A stretch of DNA of 64,000 nt from Pseudobutyrivibrio ruminis (lineage in GTDB: Bacteria; Bacillota; Clostridia; Lachnospirales; Lachnospiraceae), in the NCBI GenBank assembly GCA_015057315.1, contig SVER01000001.1:62001-126000 (forward strand), read 5' to 3'. Positions within the stretch are counted from its first letter, which is position 1. Each line of letters starts with the position of its first letter. The notes below the pieces were generated by a model. That model was not told the DNA's origin. It ran no database searches and saw only the letters and a program-made list of their open reading frames with translations. The position numbers and the translations under genes are program-made. This document shows positions 54,058 through 63,968 of this stretch, one piece after another.

Positions 54058-57000
54058 ATGATGCAAAAAGAGAACTTTAAGCGTCTCTTAGCTACAGCTC
54101 TTGCACTTTCAATGGCCTGGTCAGGGTTTACACCTGGCTCAGGTCTTTCTTTAGTGCAGGCAACTGAAGCTGGGGAGACCAAACAAGAAGAATCTTCTGA
54201 AGAAAAATCACAAGAAGAATCAAAAGCATCTGAGGAAGAAACAAGCCAACCTTCTGAGGATGCCAAAGAAGTTCCTGACTCTGATTCCTCAGCAGAAGAT
54301 GTAGCAGACGAATCAACGGACGATAATGAATCCCAAAAGGATGTTGATGAAGAAGCTAAAGAAGATGAAAATGCTGAGCTTGATGAGAAAGAGCTACTTG
54401 AAGAAGAAAAACTGTTAAAGGAAAAAGAAGAGGAAGAAGAGGATGAAGATAAGTTAAAGCTGATTGCAGATTTTGACTTTGAAAACCTCGAAGATAATGC
54501 AGCCATTACAGGCGGCGGTGCTAAGGCAACAGGTACTTATTCTGTTGTAGATAGCTTTGGTGAAAGTGGAAAGGCTATTTCGCTTTCTGATGGTAAAAAG
54601 CAATTCCTTAATGTTACCAAGGAAAATGGAGACAGCTTGCTTGCAGGATTAAAATCTGTTTCTATTTCATTTGATGCAAATATTGGAAGAACTGGAACAG
54701 ACTGGTTATTCTACTCAGCCCCAAATGAGAACCCACAGTCAAGTCCAGAATATTACCTTGGTGCAGCTAACATCAGTTCAAAGCTAACTATCGAGCAGTT
54801 TAAAAATGGTAGAGAAAACGGAACCACAAACACACCTCTTGCAATTAACACATGGACCCACATAGATGTTGTTTATTCTCAGGATGAGACAATTGTTTAT
54901 GTAGATGGTGAAAAGAAATCAAGCTTTAGTTCAGACAACAAGCTTGAGGATATCCTAGGAGCTAATCCTATTACTTATATTGGAAAAGCCAACTGGGGTT
55001 CAGGAGAATACTGTAGGGCATATCTTGATAACTACAGAATTTACCAGGGTAAGCTTACAGACAGTGATGTAGCAGACCTTTACAAGGCATTTCTTGATAA
55101 GAAGGTAGGCAAGGCTACAGAAGTTGAATTTTCTCTCAACTTAGGATACGTAACAGGAGATATTAATCTTCCAGCAGAATATGATGGCAAGAAAATCTCT
55201 TGGAAATCAAGCGATGAAAAGGTCGTGACAAATAACGGTAAAGTCACACGTGGAAATAAGAATAAAGAAGTAACACTTACAGCAACCATAGATGGGGCTG
55301 ATAAGGAATTCAAAATCGTAGTACTGAAAGAAGGCGAGGATATTGCAACTTATGTAAGTAATAGTCCAGCTGTTGGTCAGGATGGTGGTATGAAGATTGC
55401 TGCTAAAAAGAATGGAAGCTTTGAGGCACTTCATAAGAATCAACCTATTATGTACACAAGCCTAGGTAGCAAGGCATATCAGAGCCCAACTGTACTTAGA
55501 CAGGCAGATGGAGAGGGCTTTTACATGGTTGCAGCAGATGGCCCTTCTGGCAATCTGATTGTATACGAAAGTGATGATTTGATTTCATATAAGAATGAAA
55601 AATCAGTATCTACTGGTTCATCTGTTTCGAATGTAAAGCAGATTGAGGCTAAATATGATATGACTGATGAAAGATATGAAATCTATCTTAAGACAAATGA
55701 TGGCACATATCTTGTAACATCAAAGGATATGGAAAGCTTTGACAAGGCAGTGCTAATTGAAGGCTACAGCTTTGAAGAAAAAAGCCTTGCACCAAAGGAT
55801 GCTGTAAGCACAAGTATTCTAGGACTAACCAAGTCAGAATATGAAAATCTTACAGAGAAATTTACCAATCCTTATAACACATCTCTTTCAAGCCTTCCTA
55901 CAGATGAGATAAAGGTAGATGCTCTTACTTCAGAGGAAGAATTTAGAGAGATTCTTTCAAAGTATATTAAGAAGAACACTGTAAAGGTTGAGTATTCAGA
56001 TGGAACAAAGAAGGAATACTCTCTTAGATTCACAGAGGATAGCATTGAAAATGTTGACCTTGAGCTTCCTGGCACCTACACACTTGAAGGTGTGATTGGC
56101 GGTTCTGGAAACTTTACAGACGCAGCTGACCCACTTGTTCCTGAAAGAGCAGATCCATACGTTGTTTATAACAAGGACGATGGATACTACTATTTCACAG
56201 CATCTTACCCAATGGTAGGAAGCGGTGACAAGGATGGCTACGACAGAATCATTCTTAGAAGAGCAAAGACAATTGCAGGCCTTGCAAACGCTGAGGAGGT
56301 TGCAGTTTGGGATGAGAACACATCAAAATCTCTTGGCAGATTTATCTGGGCACCAGAGATGCACAAGATTGGCGACAGCTGGTATTTAGTTGCAACAGCA
56401 GGTCTTAACACAGGAAATGGCACCACATTTAACATCAGACCATTCATGATTAAGTTTGAAGGAAATCCTAAGAAGGACAGCATGTTAGATGCTGACAAAT
56501 GGGGTGAGCCACAGCTTGTTAAGCCAGTAGAGGGTGACAATATTCTAAATGCCATGTCACTTGATATGACATATTTTGAGGCAGGCGGCAAGCACTATCT
56601 TATCTGGGCAGATGAGACAAGAAACACTCAGAATCCAGATGCACTTAGCTACCTTTTCATAGCAACAATCGACCCTAAGAATCCTACACAGCTTACAAGC
56701 AAGGCTAAGCTTCTTACAAAGCCAGAATTTGCATGGGAGCTTGTTAGATACAAGGTAAACGAGGGTCCTGGCGTGTTCCACAAAGACGGCAAGGTATACA
56801 TGACATTTTCTGCATCAGGCACAGGCTCTGAATACTGCGTAGGTCTTATGTATGCAGATGAAAAGGCAGATTTGCTTGATATTAACAATTGGACAAAACT
56901 TCCTTATCCAATCCTTACAAGCTCTGATTTTGATGATGAGGTTTCAGGCCCTGGCCACAACTCATTTACCTATGATGAAAATGGAAATCTTGTAATTGTA

Positions 57001-60000
57001 TATCACGCAAGAGAATCAAAGACACATGCCACTCATTCAGGTGACCCACTTTACGACCCATGCAGAAATGCTTATGTAAAGACAGTTCTATTTGATGAGG
57101 ATGGACTTCCAATCTTTAATCTTAGCAGTGAGGATTTCATAAAGGATGGAGAGAAGTTCAAGGTTAACGTAGTAGTAGAGGGTGAAGAGATAAAGGCTGA
57201 GCCAATACTTCAGTATGACTTTAACGATGGTCTTACAAAGAACGCCATCAAGGATGCATCTGGAAATGGCAACGATGGTAAGGTTGTAAAGGGACAGGTA
57301 GTAGAGGACAAGGATTACGGCAAGGTTCTTTACTTAGACGGTGACACATCAGTTGGTGGTCACAATGCTTATCTTGAATTCCCTAAGGGATTCTTTGATG
57401 GCAGAGACAAGATGACAATCTCCTTCGATGTAAACGAGGTTACCCGTACAGGAAACTATTTTACATTTACAACAGGACAGGATAATACAAAGTATTTATT
57501 CTACAAAGCAATGCCAACAGCTGAAAAGCTTGCTATTACAGCAGAAAGCAGTGGCGGAGAAAAGAAGGTTGAGGCATCAGCTAAATATCCAAACACATCA
57601 AGAACCTGGATCAACATCACCATCGTAATGGATGGAAACAGGATGTCACTTTACAGAGATGGCAAGCTTATCGGTGTTAACAAAAACACAGGTGTTAAGG
57701 TTTCTGATTTAGGAGAGGATTTGTTAGGTTACCTTGGCAAGTCATTCTACTCAGGAGATGCTTATTTCCGAGGATATTTTGACAACGTAAAGGTATACGA
57801 AAGAGCCTACAAGGCAGATGATGTTGCACGCCTTTACACAGCAGGTAAGGTTGCACGCTTACAGGAAATCGGTGATGTTGAATATGTAGCAAACAATTAC
57901 GTGATTCCTGATATGAACAAAATCAAGGGTAACATTTCCCTTCCAGATGAGATTAATGGAGTAGACCTTTCATGGTCATCATCTGATGAAAAAGTAATCA
58001 GCACAAAGGTAAAGGCAAATAAGGGTTATGACAGCACACCAGCAGGTGTTGTAACAAGACAGTCTGAGGACACAAAGGTAACTCTTACAGCAACCTTTAA
58101 GAAGAATGATGTATCAGTAACAAAGGCTTACGATTGTACAGTTGTTGCTGCACCAAAGGCTGTTGATGAATATGTAGGATATCTATTCGTTCATTTCACA
58201 GGAACAGAAGGGGCAGCTACAGATGAGCAGGTTTACTTCTCAGTTTCAAAGGATGGATTTAACTGGGAGGATTTGAACAACAACAATCCAATCATCGAAA
58301 GTACAATCGGTGAAAGTGGACTTAGAGACATGTACATTGCTCGTACTCCAGAGGGAGACAAGTTCTACATGATTTCTACAGATCTTAGCATCTATCATAA
58401 CAGAGACTGGGGTCAGGCTGGTAGCAACGGTAGCCATAGCATCGTTGTTTGGGAATCAAGCGATTTGGTTCACTGGTCTAAGCCATGGCTTGCAGAAATA
58501 GCTCCAGAAAATGCTGGATGTACATGGGCACCAGAGTTTGTTTATGACGATGTAACAGGCGAGTACGTTGTTTACTGGTCTGCAACAACACTTGAAGTAG
58601 ATGAAAATGAAAAGGTTACTCAGGATTATGAGAACCACGCAATCTACTACGCAAAGACTCGTGACTTTGTTCATTTCACAGAACCTCAGCTTTATCACGA
58701 GGGCGGAAGAGATGCCAGTGGAAAGATTATCAAGGTAATCGATTCAACAATGATTAAGGGTAGTGATGGCAAATACTATCGTTACACAAAGAATGAGTCA
58801 AACGGCTCAATCAAGATTGACGTTGCTGACAACGTACTTGGTCAGTTTACAGATATTAGTTCTAAGTTCTTAGATAAGACATTACCAGGAAAGGTTGGTG
58901 CAGTAGAAGGACCAATCATCTTCAAGCTAAACGAGAAGAATGAAGAAGGTAAGGATCAGTGGTGCTTGCTCATCGATAGATTTGCAAGAGGACAGGGCTA
59001 CTATCCAGTAGTAACTACTGATTTGGCATCAGGTGATTTTGAATTCGTATCTGATGATAAGCTCGGTTCATACAACAAGATTAAATATCGTCATGGTTAC
59101 GTAATGCCAATCACAGCTGATGAATATTCAGCACTTACAGGCAGTGATTGGAACGATTTTGAGGATGCCGAGGAAGTTACATTAGAAAAGAGTAAATCAG
59201 GCAACCCAATGCTTGGCTTTGATGAAAATGGTGATGTGCTTTACGGTGGTGACCCATCTATCTTAGTTGATGGTGATACAGTATATGCTTACGTTGGCCA
59301 TGACACTTCTACAACAGAAAGCTATAAGATGCCTGATTGGAGATGCTATTCTTCAAAGGATATGAAGAATTGGAAGTATGAGGGCGAATATCTTAACGAT
59401 TCTGATATCAGCTGGGTACAGGATAAGAACAGTGCATGGGCTGGTCAGGTGGTTAAGTACGGTGACAAGTATTACTTCTACTATTGCTCAGAGGCAAAGG
59501 GCAGCTACGGCGGTGGCAAGTGTATTGGTGTTGCAGTATCTGATTCACCAACAGGTGGCTTTAAGGATATTGGACATCCACTTGTTAAGAATGTAGATAC
59601 CTACAATGGTGTATCTACTTGGGAAGATATCGACCCAACCTTCTGGATTGAGAAGGATGAAAAGGGAGTAGAGCATAGAATTCTTGGATGGGGTAATGTT
59701 CGTTTCTTCAATTGCGAATTAAACGAGGACATGATTTCTATCAAGAATCAGGATGGTGATGAGAATAAGCTTTCAGTTGAGAAGGCATCTGACAAGAAGA
59801 ATGCAGATATCAAGGTTGGTGTAATCAAGGGAATGCCTTCAGGACATCAGTATACGGAAGCTCCTTATTACTATAAGCATAACGTAAACGGCAAGGATCG
59901 TTATTACATGTTCTTCGCTTACGATTGGCGTGAGCAGATGGCTTATGCATATTGTGACAGCTTAGAAGATTTCCTTAACAATGAATGGACCTTCGGCGGC

Positions 60001-60948
60001 GTTGTTATGGAGCCATCAGCAACAGCTAACACAAACCACATGGCAGTATTTGATTTCAAGGGACACACATATTTCGTTTACCATGACGGAAGTCTTCCAC
60101 ACGGTAGTGGCTTCAGAAGAGTTGCCTGCTGCGAGGAGTTCAAGGTAAATGAGGATGGCTCAATCCCATACATCAAAAAGACTGCAGTAGGTTTAACAGG
60201 AACAGTAAGCAAGATTTACGATTACTACAAGAATCCTATTTACGTTCAGGAGTATGAAAACACATTAAGCGACAGCGACTATCCTATGATTGGCAAAGCA
60301 GTTGGCTGCGACAGCAAATATGATGGCGAAACAGCTGAGTGGGAAATCAATCCTGGCAAGTTAAATAAGAACAATGCAGCTCTTGTTTCACTTGAATCAA
60401 ATTACAAGCCAGGTATGTATCTTACAGTTGGCAAGGCTTTATCTGATGGAAGCTACAATCTTGTTTTTTCACAGGATGTAAATGGAACCACAGATGAAGC
60501 AAAGGCTATGACCTTCAGAACAATCAAGGGATTAAATGGTAGAGGCGTAACATTTGAAAGTGCTCTTTACCATGGCTTCTATATCGCTTCAGTAGGTGGC
60601 AAGCTCATCCTTACAGAAACACCTGATAAGAATGCAGCAAGCTTTACTACTGAAAAAATTGCAGAAGGTGGTCAGATTGCAGCAGAGGTTATTAAATCTG
60701 CAAAGGTTCGCAAATCTGTAAGAATGTATGCAGTAGGTGATACAGTTGCAGCAAATGATATCAGAATCAGAGCTACTCTTGAAAATGGTAAGAAGGTTAC
60801 AATCAAGGATGGTATTAAGCTTGACCTTCCAGTAGATGTAACAGCGGCTACTGGCAAGAAGGAGCTTAAGGTGACATATTCTTACATGGGTAGTGAATAT
60901 GAGGCCACAGTAGTTATCAATGTAGTAGACAAGGAATACAAGGATTAG
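54058..60948 (+). CDS. Secreted multi-domain GH43 arabinofuranosidase/xylosidase-type enzyme
   Basis: The product has about 2296 residues, with a signal peptide of about 35 residues and an acidic Ser/Glu-rich stretch to about 145. Modules then run: LamG (140-345), Ig-like (350-425), a degenerate propeller-like segment (430-600), a GH43 domain (690-1020; ADPYV and NEGPGVF catalytic contexts), LamG (1047-1265), Ig-like (1270-1365), a second GH43-like domain (1370-1690; GLRDMYIAR, VEGPIIF), a third GH43-like domain (1715-2050; GGDPSILV, YTEAPYYY), an AbfB/CBM42-like domain (2060-2210) and a terminal Ig-like domain. Boundaries are estimates. It should remove arabinose or xylose from plant polymers outside the cell. 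GGGGG precedes the start. No anchor is visible. Confidence 0.85.
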   Translation: MMQKENFKRLLATALALSMAWSGFTPGSGLSLVQATEAGETKQEESSEEKSQEESKASEEETSQPSEDAKEVPDSDSSAEDVADESTDDNESQKDVDEEAKEDENAELDEKELLEEEKLLKEKEEEEEDEDKLKLIADFDFENLEDNAAITGGGAKATGTYSVVDSFGESGKAISLSDGKKQFLNVTKENGDSLLAGLKSVSISFDANIGRTGTDWLFYSAPNENPQSSPEYYLGAANISSKLTIEQFKNGRENGTTNTPLAINTWTHIDVVYSQDETIVYVDGEKKSSFSSDNKLEDILGANPITYIGKANWGSGEYCRAYLDNYRIYQGKLTDSDVADLYKAFLDKKVGKATEVEFSLNLGYVTGDINLPAEYDGKKISWKSSDEKVVTNNGKVTRGNKNKEVTLTATIDGADKEFKIVVLKEGEDIATYVSNSPAVGQDGGMKIAAKKNGSFEALHKNQPIMYTSLGSKAYQSPTVLRQADGEGFYMVAADGPSGNLIVYESDDLISYKNEKSVSTGSSVSNVKQIEAKYDMTDERYEIYLKTNDGTYLVTSKDMESFDKAVLIEGYSFEEKSLAPKDAVSTSILGLTKSEYENLTEKFTNPYNTSLSSLPTDEIKVDALTSEEEFREILSKYIKKNTVKVEYSDGTKKEYSLRFTEDSIENVDLELPGTYTLEGVIGGSGNFTDAADPLVPERADPYVVYNKDDGYYYFTASYPMVGSGDKDGYDRIILRRAKTIAGLANAEEVAVWDENTSKSLGRFIWAPEMHKIGDSWYLVATAGLNTGNGTTFNIRPFMIKFEGNPKKDSMLDADKWGEPQLVKPVEGDNILNAMSLDMTYFEAGGKHYLIWADETRNTQNPDALSYLFIATIDPKNPTQLTSKAKLLTKPEFAWELVRYKVNEGPGVFHKDGKVYMTFSASGTGSEYCVGLMYADEKADLLDINNWTKLPYPILTSSDFDDEVSGPGHNSFTYDENGNLVIVYHARESKTHATHSGDPLYDPCRNAYVKTVLFDEDGLPIFNLSSEDFIKDGEKFKVNVVVEGEEIKAEPILQYDFNDGLTKNAIKDASGNGNDGKVVKGQVVEDKDYGKVLYLDGDTSVGGHNAYLEFPKGFFDGRDKMTISFDVNEVTRTGNYFTFTTGQDNTKYLFYKAMPTAEKLAITAESSGGEKKVEASAKYPNTSRTWINITIVMDGNRMSLYRDGKLIGVNKNTGVKVSDLGEDLLGYLGKSFYSGDAYFRGYFDNVKVYERAYKADDVARLYTAGKVARLQEIGDVEYVANNYVIPDMNKIKGNISLPDEINGVDLSWSSSDEKVISTKVKANKGYDSTPAGVVTRQSEDTKVTLTATFKKNDVSVTKAYDCTVVAAPKAVDEYVGYLFVHFTGTEGAATDEQVYFSVSKDGFNWEDLNNNNPIIESTIGESGLRDMYIARTPEGDKFYMISTDLSIYHNRDWGQAGSNGSHSIVVWESSDLVHWSKPWLAEIAPENAGCTWAPEFVYDDVTGEYVVYWSATTLEVDENEKVTQDYENHAIYYAKTRDFVHFTEPQLYHEGGRDASGKIIKVIDSTMIKGSDGKYYRYTKNESNGSIKIDVADNVLGQFTDISSKFLDKTLPGKVGAVEGPIIFKLNEKNEEGKDQWCLLIDRFARGQGYYPVVTTDLASGDFEFVSDDKLGSYNKIKYRHGYVMPITADEYSALTGSDWNDFEDAEEVTLEKSKSGNPMLGFDENGDVLYGGDPSILVDGDTVYAYVGHDTSTTESYKMPDWRCYSSKDMKNWKYEGEYLNDSDISWVQDKNSAWAGQVVKYGDKYYFYYCSEAKGSYGGGKCIGVAVSDSPTGGFKDIGHPLVKNVDTYNGVSTWEDIDPTFWIEKDEKGVEHRILGWGNVRFFNCELNEDMISIKNQDGDENKLSVEKASDKKNADIKVGVIKGMPSGHQYTEAPYYYKHNVNGKDRYYMFFAYDWREQMAYAYCDSLEDFLNNEWTFGGVVMEPSATANTNHMAVFDFKGHTYFVYHDGSLPHGSGFRRVACCEEFKVNEDGSIPYIKKTAVGLTGTVSKIYDYYKNPIYVQEYENTLSDSDYPMIGKAVGCDSKYDGETAEWEINPGKLNKNNAALVSLESNYKPGMYLTVGKALSDGSYNLVFSQDVNGTTDEAKAMTFRTIKGLNGRGVTFESALYHGFYIASVGGKLILTETPDKNAASFTTEKIAEGGQIAAEVIKSAKVRKSVRMYAVGDTVAANDIRIRATLENGKKVTIKDGIKLDLPVDVTAATGKKELKVTYSYMGSEYEATVVINVVDKEYKD

Positions 60949-60965
60949 AAGCAAGGAGAATGATG

Positions 60966-63539
60966 ATGAAAAATAAAAAGAAATATTATGGGCTTTTAGC
61001 CGGCGTCATGGCTCTTGCTTTGGCGGTACCTTTTGTAGGTGTAAATATTGCAAAGGCTGATACTTTACATAAACATTTGGTGGCATGGTACGATTTCAAT
61101 GACGGCACCCTTACAAACAGTAAGGGTGAGAGCCTTGCTACACCAATAGTCAAGGGCCTAGGCAACTATAATGGAGAAGTAAAATACGATGCCAATAGAG
61201 ATGAAAATATCGCAGGACATTCATTAAGACTTGATGGCAATTACGGTGTCAAACTAAACACAAAGAATCTTGGCGCAAACTATTCAGTTTCACTTTGGGT
61301 AAAGCCAGAGAAAAAGGTTCCTGTGAATACACCAGTTGTTTTTGTTGGATATCATGACCCAGAGCTTTGGTATTCAGTTTCTGGAAATGATGATAAGAAC
61401 AGATTGAAATTCTGGTACAACAATGGGGCAGATTTTAAATGGGTTACAAAAACCTTTGCAGATTATGATGCTGCCCAGTGGCACCACATAGTATTAACAG
61501 CTGATGGAAAAGAAAACAAAGCATATTTTGATGGAAAGCTTTTATCCACAGATCAGTTCCTTGAGGTTATGAATGGTGAAAACCAGGATATTATCCTTGG
61601 TGCTAACAATTGGGATAGTTGCTACAGCGGACTTATTGATGACGTAATGGTTTATGACCGTACAATATCAGCTGACGAAGTAAACAGATTGTTTACTGAT
61701 GACATCAAGCCAGTTGAGTCTGCTGACAAGGATATTGAGAAAAATCTTGTTTCATCCTACGATTTTGAAAATGGTATTGGTGATGCCAAGGCTATCGTAA
61801 AGGGCATGGGTGCTTATAACGGTGAAATAACATACGTTGATGGAATCAAAGGCAAGGCAGTGGATTTCAACGATTTTGGTTTGGACCTTGGAAACAAGAT
61901 TAATGGAACAGACTTTACAATTACATTTTCTGTTTGCCCAGACAAATCTCAGGCTGACAATCAGGTATTGATGTTACTGGGATATCATAATAAAGAGCAC
62001 TGGCTGGCACTATCAGGAGATGGCGCAGACCAGGAGTACAAGCTCTGGGGAAGAACAGATGGAGTTAAGACTATTGGAAATGCTCAGCCGATGAGCTGGA
62101 CAACAGTAGGTAATCCAACAGTTCCAAACGGTGTTTGGTCACAGGTAGCACTTGTTGGTACAGATGGCAACATCACCATGTATGTAGATGGTCAAAAGGT
62201 TGTAAGTGGTATATCTAACAACCCATTAGGCAGCGAAAACGATTCTATCCTTTTTGGTGCTAACAACTGGGATGCATGCTTTGATGGTAAGGTTGATGAT
62301 ATCAAAATCTACAACAAGGCTATGAGCGAAGACACTGTAGAGGATATTGCAGAGGCTTTTAAAGAAAGCAGAGTTCAGCGCAGCTTAGAGCTGGCATGTA
62401 GTTTTAATGCAATAGGGGGCAACAACAAGGAGGCAGGTCAGATTAGATATGACCTTTCTCTTCCAACATCTGTGCTTGGCAGCAATATCACATGGAAGTC
62501 ATCTGATGAATCAGTGATTTCAAATAAGGGTGTAGTTGCTATCGATAACAAGAAGCATGAGGTTACATTAACAGCTGATGTAAAGGTTGATGGAACAAAG
62601 GGACATGTAGAGCTTAAGTTTGTGGTTGACGCACTTGATAAGACAGCATTAAACGCACTTATCGAAACTGCTGAGGGTTATGACCTTTCATTTATGACAG
62701 AAGAATCAGCAGACAGACTTCGCAGCGCTATTGCAGAAGCAAAGGCTGCAACATCATTCGATGAGATTGACAATGCAACACTTCACATTGAAAGCTCAAT
62801 CAAGGCACTTACACCAGCAGATGAGTACGAAGATCCATTTGATATGATTCCAGAATCAAAGGTTGAATTAACCATGAAGCCAGGTGAGGAGCAGGTATTA
62901 TTCGTTCTTCCAGATGCTATCGAAAAGATGGTTAAGGTAGAGTACACATCTAATGATGAGGCAGTAAGCTTTGAGGAAGGTAAGGCAACAGCAAAAGCAG
63001 TTGGTAAGGCTATTGTTACAGCAAAGGTAACAGCTTTAAGCGATGGATTTGCTATGGATTATTCTACAGCAGTAAAGGTTGCTAAGGATGAGCCTGTTAC
63101 ACCAGCACCAAGCGGTGGTTCAAGCTCAGGCGGAAGCTCAAGCTCAGGTAGTGGTTCAGGAAGCAGTGCTGGCGCAGTCGCTGGAACAACTATTCCAGTT
63201 GTTGCTGGCAATACTGGTGCTCAGACACAGATTCCAGATGCTCAGGTTCCTGCAGCAGGTGGCAGCCAGTCTACTAAGCCTAAGAATGATAAGGTAGATG
63301 AGAAGGCAGAGGAGACCACAGAGAATTCTGATGAGACAGTTGTAGATGATGCAGCTTCTGATACAACAGATGATGAAGCTGTTGATGAAACAGAAGAGAC
63401 AACTATCGAAGAGGAGGCAACTCCTGAAGCTGGTGAAGCTTCTGGAACAAGCCCGGTTGTTGTTATAATTGCAGCTTTAGTTATTGTAGGTGCAGCAATT
63501 CTTGCAATCCTAGCCAAACTTGGAATCCTAAAACTATAA
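60966..63539 (+). CDS. Surface-anchored LamG-domain carbohydrate-binding protein
   Basis: Three ATGs lie together; I take 60966, seven bases after AAGGAG. The product (about 857 residues) has a signal peptide, two LamG-type domains (about 35-255 and 265-475), an Ig-like domain (480-560), a FIVAR-like helical segment (about 562-620), another Ig-like domain, a Gly/Ser linker near 715-745, a long acidic stretch and a C-terminal membrane segment (SPVVVIIAALVIVGAAILAI) with a short basic end. No LPxTG motif is present, so anchoring is by the membrane helix. No catalytic domain is seen. It follows the GH43 gene by 17 bases and may hold substrate, or that enzyme, at the cell surface. Confidence 0.85.
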   Translation: MKNKKKYYGLLAGVMALALAVPFVGVNIAKADTLHKHLVAWYDFNDGTLTNSKGESLATPIVKGLGNYNGEVKYDANRDENIAGHSLRLDGNYGVKLNTKNLGANYSVSLWVKPEKKVPVNTPVVFVGYHDPELWYSVSGNDDKNRLKFWYNNGADFKWVTKTFADYDAAQWHHIVLTADGKENKAYFDGKLLSTDQFLEVMNGENQDIILGANNWDSCYSGLIDDVMVYDRTISADEVNRLFTDDIKPVESADKDIEKNLVSSYDFENGIGDAKAIVKGMGAYNGEITYVDGIKGKAVDFNDFGLDLGNKINGTDFTITFSVCPDKSQADNQVLMLLGYHNKEHWLALSGDGADQEYKLWGRTDGVKTIGNAQPMSWTTVGNPTVPNGVWSQVALVGTDGNITMYVDGQKVVSGISNNPLGSENDSILFGANNWDACFDGKVDDIKIYNKAMSEDTVEDIAEAFKESRVQRSLELACSFNAIGGNNKEAGQIRYDLSLPTSVLGSNITWKSSDESVISNKGVVAIDNKKHEVTLTADVKVDGTKGHVELKFVVDALDKTALNALIETAEGYDLSFMTEESADRLRSAIAEAKAATSFDEIDNATLHIESSIKALTPADEYEDPFDMIPESKVELTMKPGEEQVLFVLPDAIEKMVKVEYTSNDEAVSFEEGKATAKAVGKAIVTAKVTALSDGFAMDYSTAVKVAKDEPVTPAPSGGSSSGGSSSSGSGSGSSAGAVAGTTIPVVAGNTGAQTQIPDAQVPAAGGSQSTKPKNDKVDEKAEETTENSDETVVDDAASDTTDDEAVDETEETTIEEEATPEAGEASGTSPVVVIIAALVIVGAAILAILAKLGILKL

Positions 63540-63549
63540 GTTCTATTTT

Positions 63550-63582
63550 GGACTGTGGTCTTTCAGACCCCAGTCCTTTTTT
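63550..63582 (+). terminator. Rho-independent terminator
   Basis: GGACTG/CAGTCC, extended by GGTCT/AGACC across a mismatch, is followed by six T, ten bases after the LamG gene. Confidence 0.88.
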
Positions 63583-63786
63583 AGGCTTCCCCCTTTTGGG
63601 GTTGCTAGGCTCCAGTGGAGCCTGTTCAGCAACGACCGAGCCGGGAGGCGAGACAAGCTGTCAGCGCAGCTGACTGATGAGGGTATGCTAAGTGCATGAT
63701 AAGCTATACCAAGTATGACTTCTTGTGGGCTACTTAAGGAAAAAGCCCACAAGAACTTGGCTTTGCCAAGCAATATTTTCTTTTTG
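63583..63786. repeat. Dense hairpin cluster, non-coding
   Basis: No credible gene lies here. GTTGCT/AGCAAC encloses AGGCTCC/GGAGCCT (63601-63632); GTCAGC/GCTGAC follows (63659-63673). A perfect 10-bp hairpin CTTGTGGGCT/AGCCCACAAG spans 63722-63753, followed by CTTGGC/GCCAAG. The base composition is richer in GC than its surroundings, as in a mobile or structured element. Confidence 0.55.
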
Positions 63787-63823
63787 AGTATGACTTTTGC
63801 GCATTTTTGAAAAAATATACTCA
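63787..63823 (+). repeat. 37-bp module, copy A
   Basis: The module begins AGTATGACTTT and ends ATACTCA with a variable centre. A related partial start (AGTATGACTT) lies at 63712-63721 without the matching end. Confidence 0.7.
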
Positions 63824-63846
63824 CTGAGGTAACCTAATACACCGTT

Positions 63847-63883
63847 TGAGTATCTCCTGAGTGAATTTTATCAAAGTCATACT
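63847..63883 (-). repeat. 37-bp module, copy C, inverted
   Basis: Read on the minus strand it begins AGTATGACTTT and ends ATACTCA, exactly 37 bases, with a centre unlike the other copies. Confidence 0.7.
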
Positions 63884-63931
63884 TTACTATACCACGCCCT
63901 CATGTATCTGTGGTGCTACTATCAGTATGAA

Positions 63932-63968
63932 AGTATGACTTTTTAATTTTCGCTCTATAATATACTCA
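63932..63968 (+). repeat. 37-bp module, copy B
   Basis: Same fixed ends and exact length as copy A, 108 bases after its end, with a different centre. No feature is seen from 63969 to the window edge. Confidence 0.7.

Noticed and set aside
54033..54506. Serine-rich open frame on the minus strand
   Set aside because: It is the antisense shadow of the acidic Glu/Ser-rich stretch at the start of the GH43 protein.
60966..63539. Sortase-anchored surface protein
   Set aside because: No LPxTG or similar motif precedes the C-terminal hydrophobic segment.
63543..63824. 93-codon open frame on the minus strand
   Set aside because: It runs through several hairpins and a 37-bp module, has no ribosome binding site and its translation has no domain character.
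63787..63968. 37-bp repeats as a CRISPR array
   Set aside because: CRISPR repeats are identical along their length with regular spacers; here only the ends are conserved, one copy is inverted and spacing is irregular.
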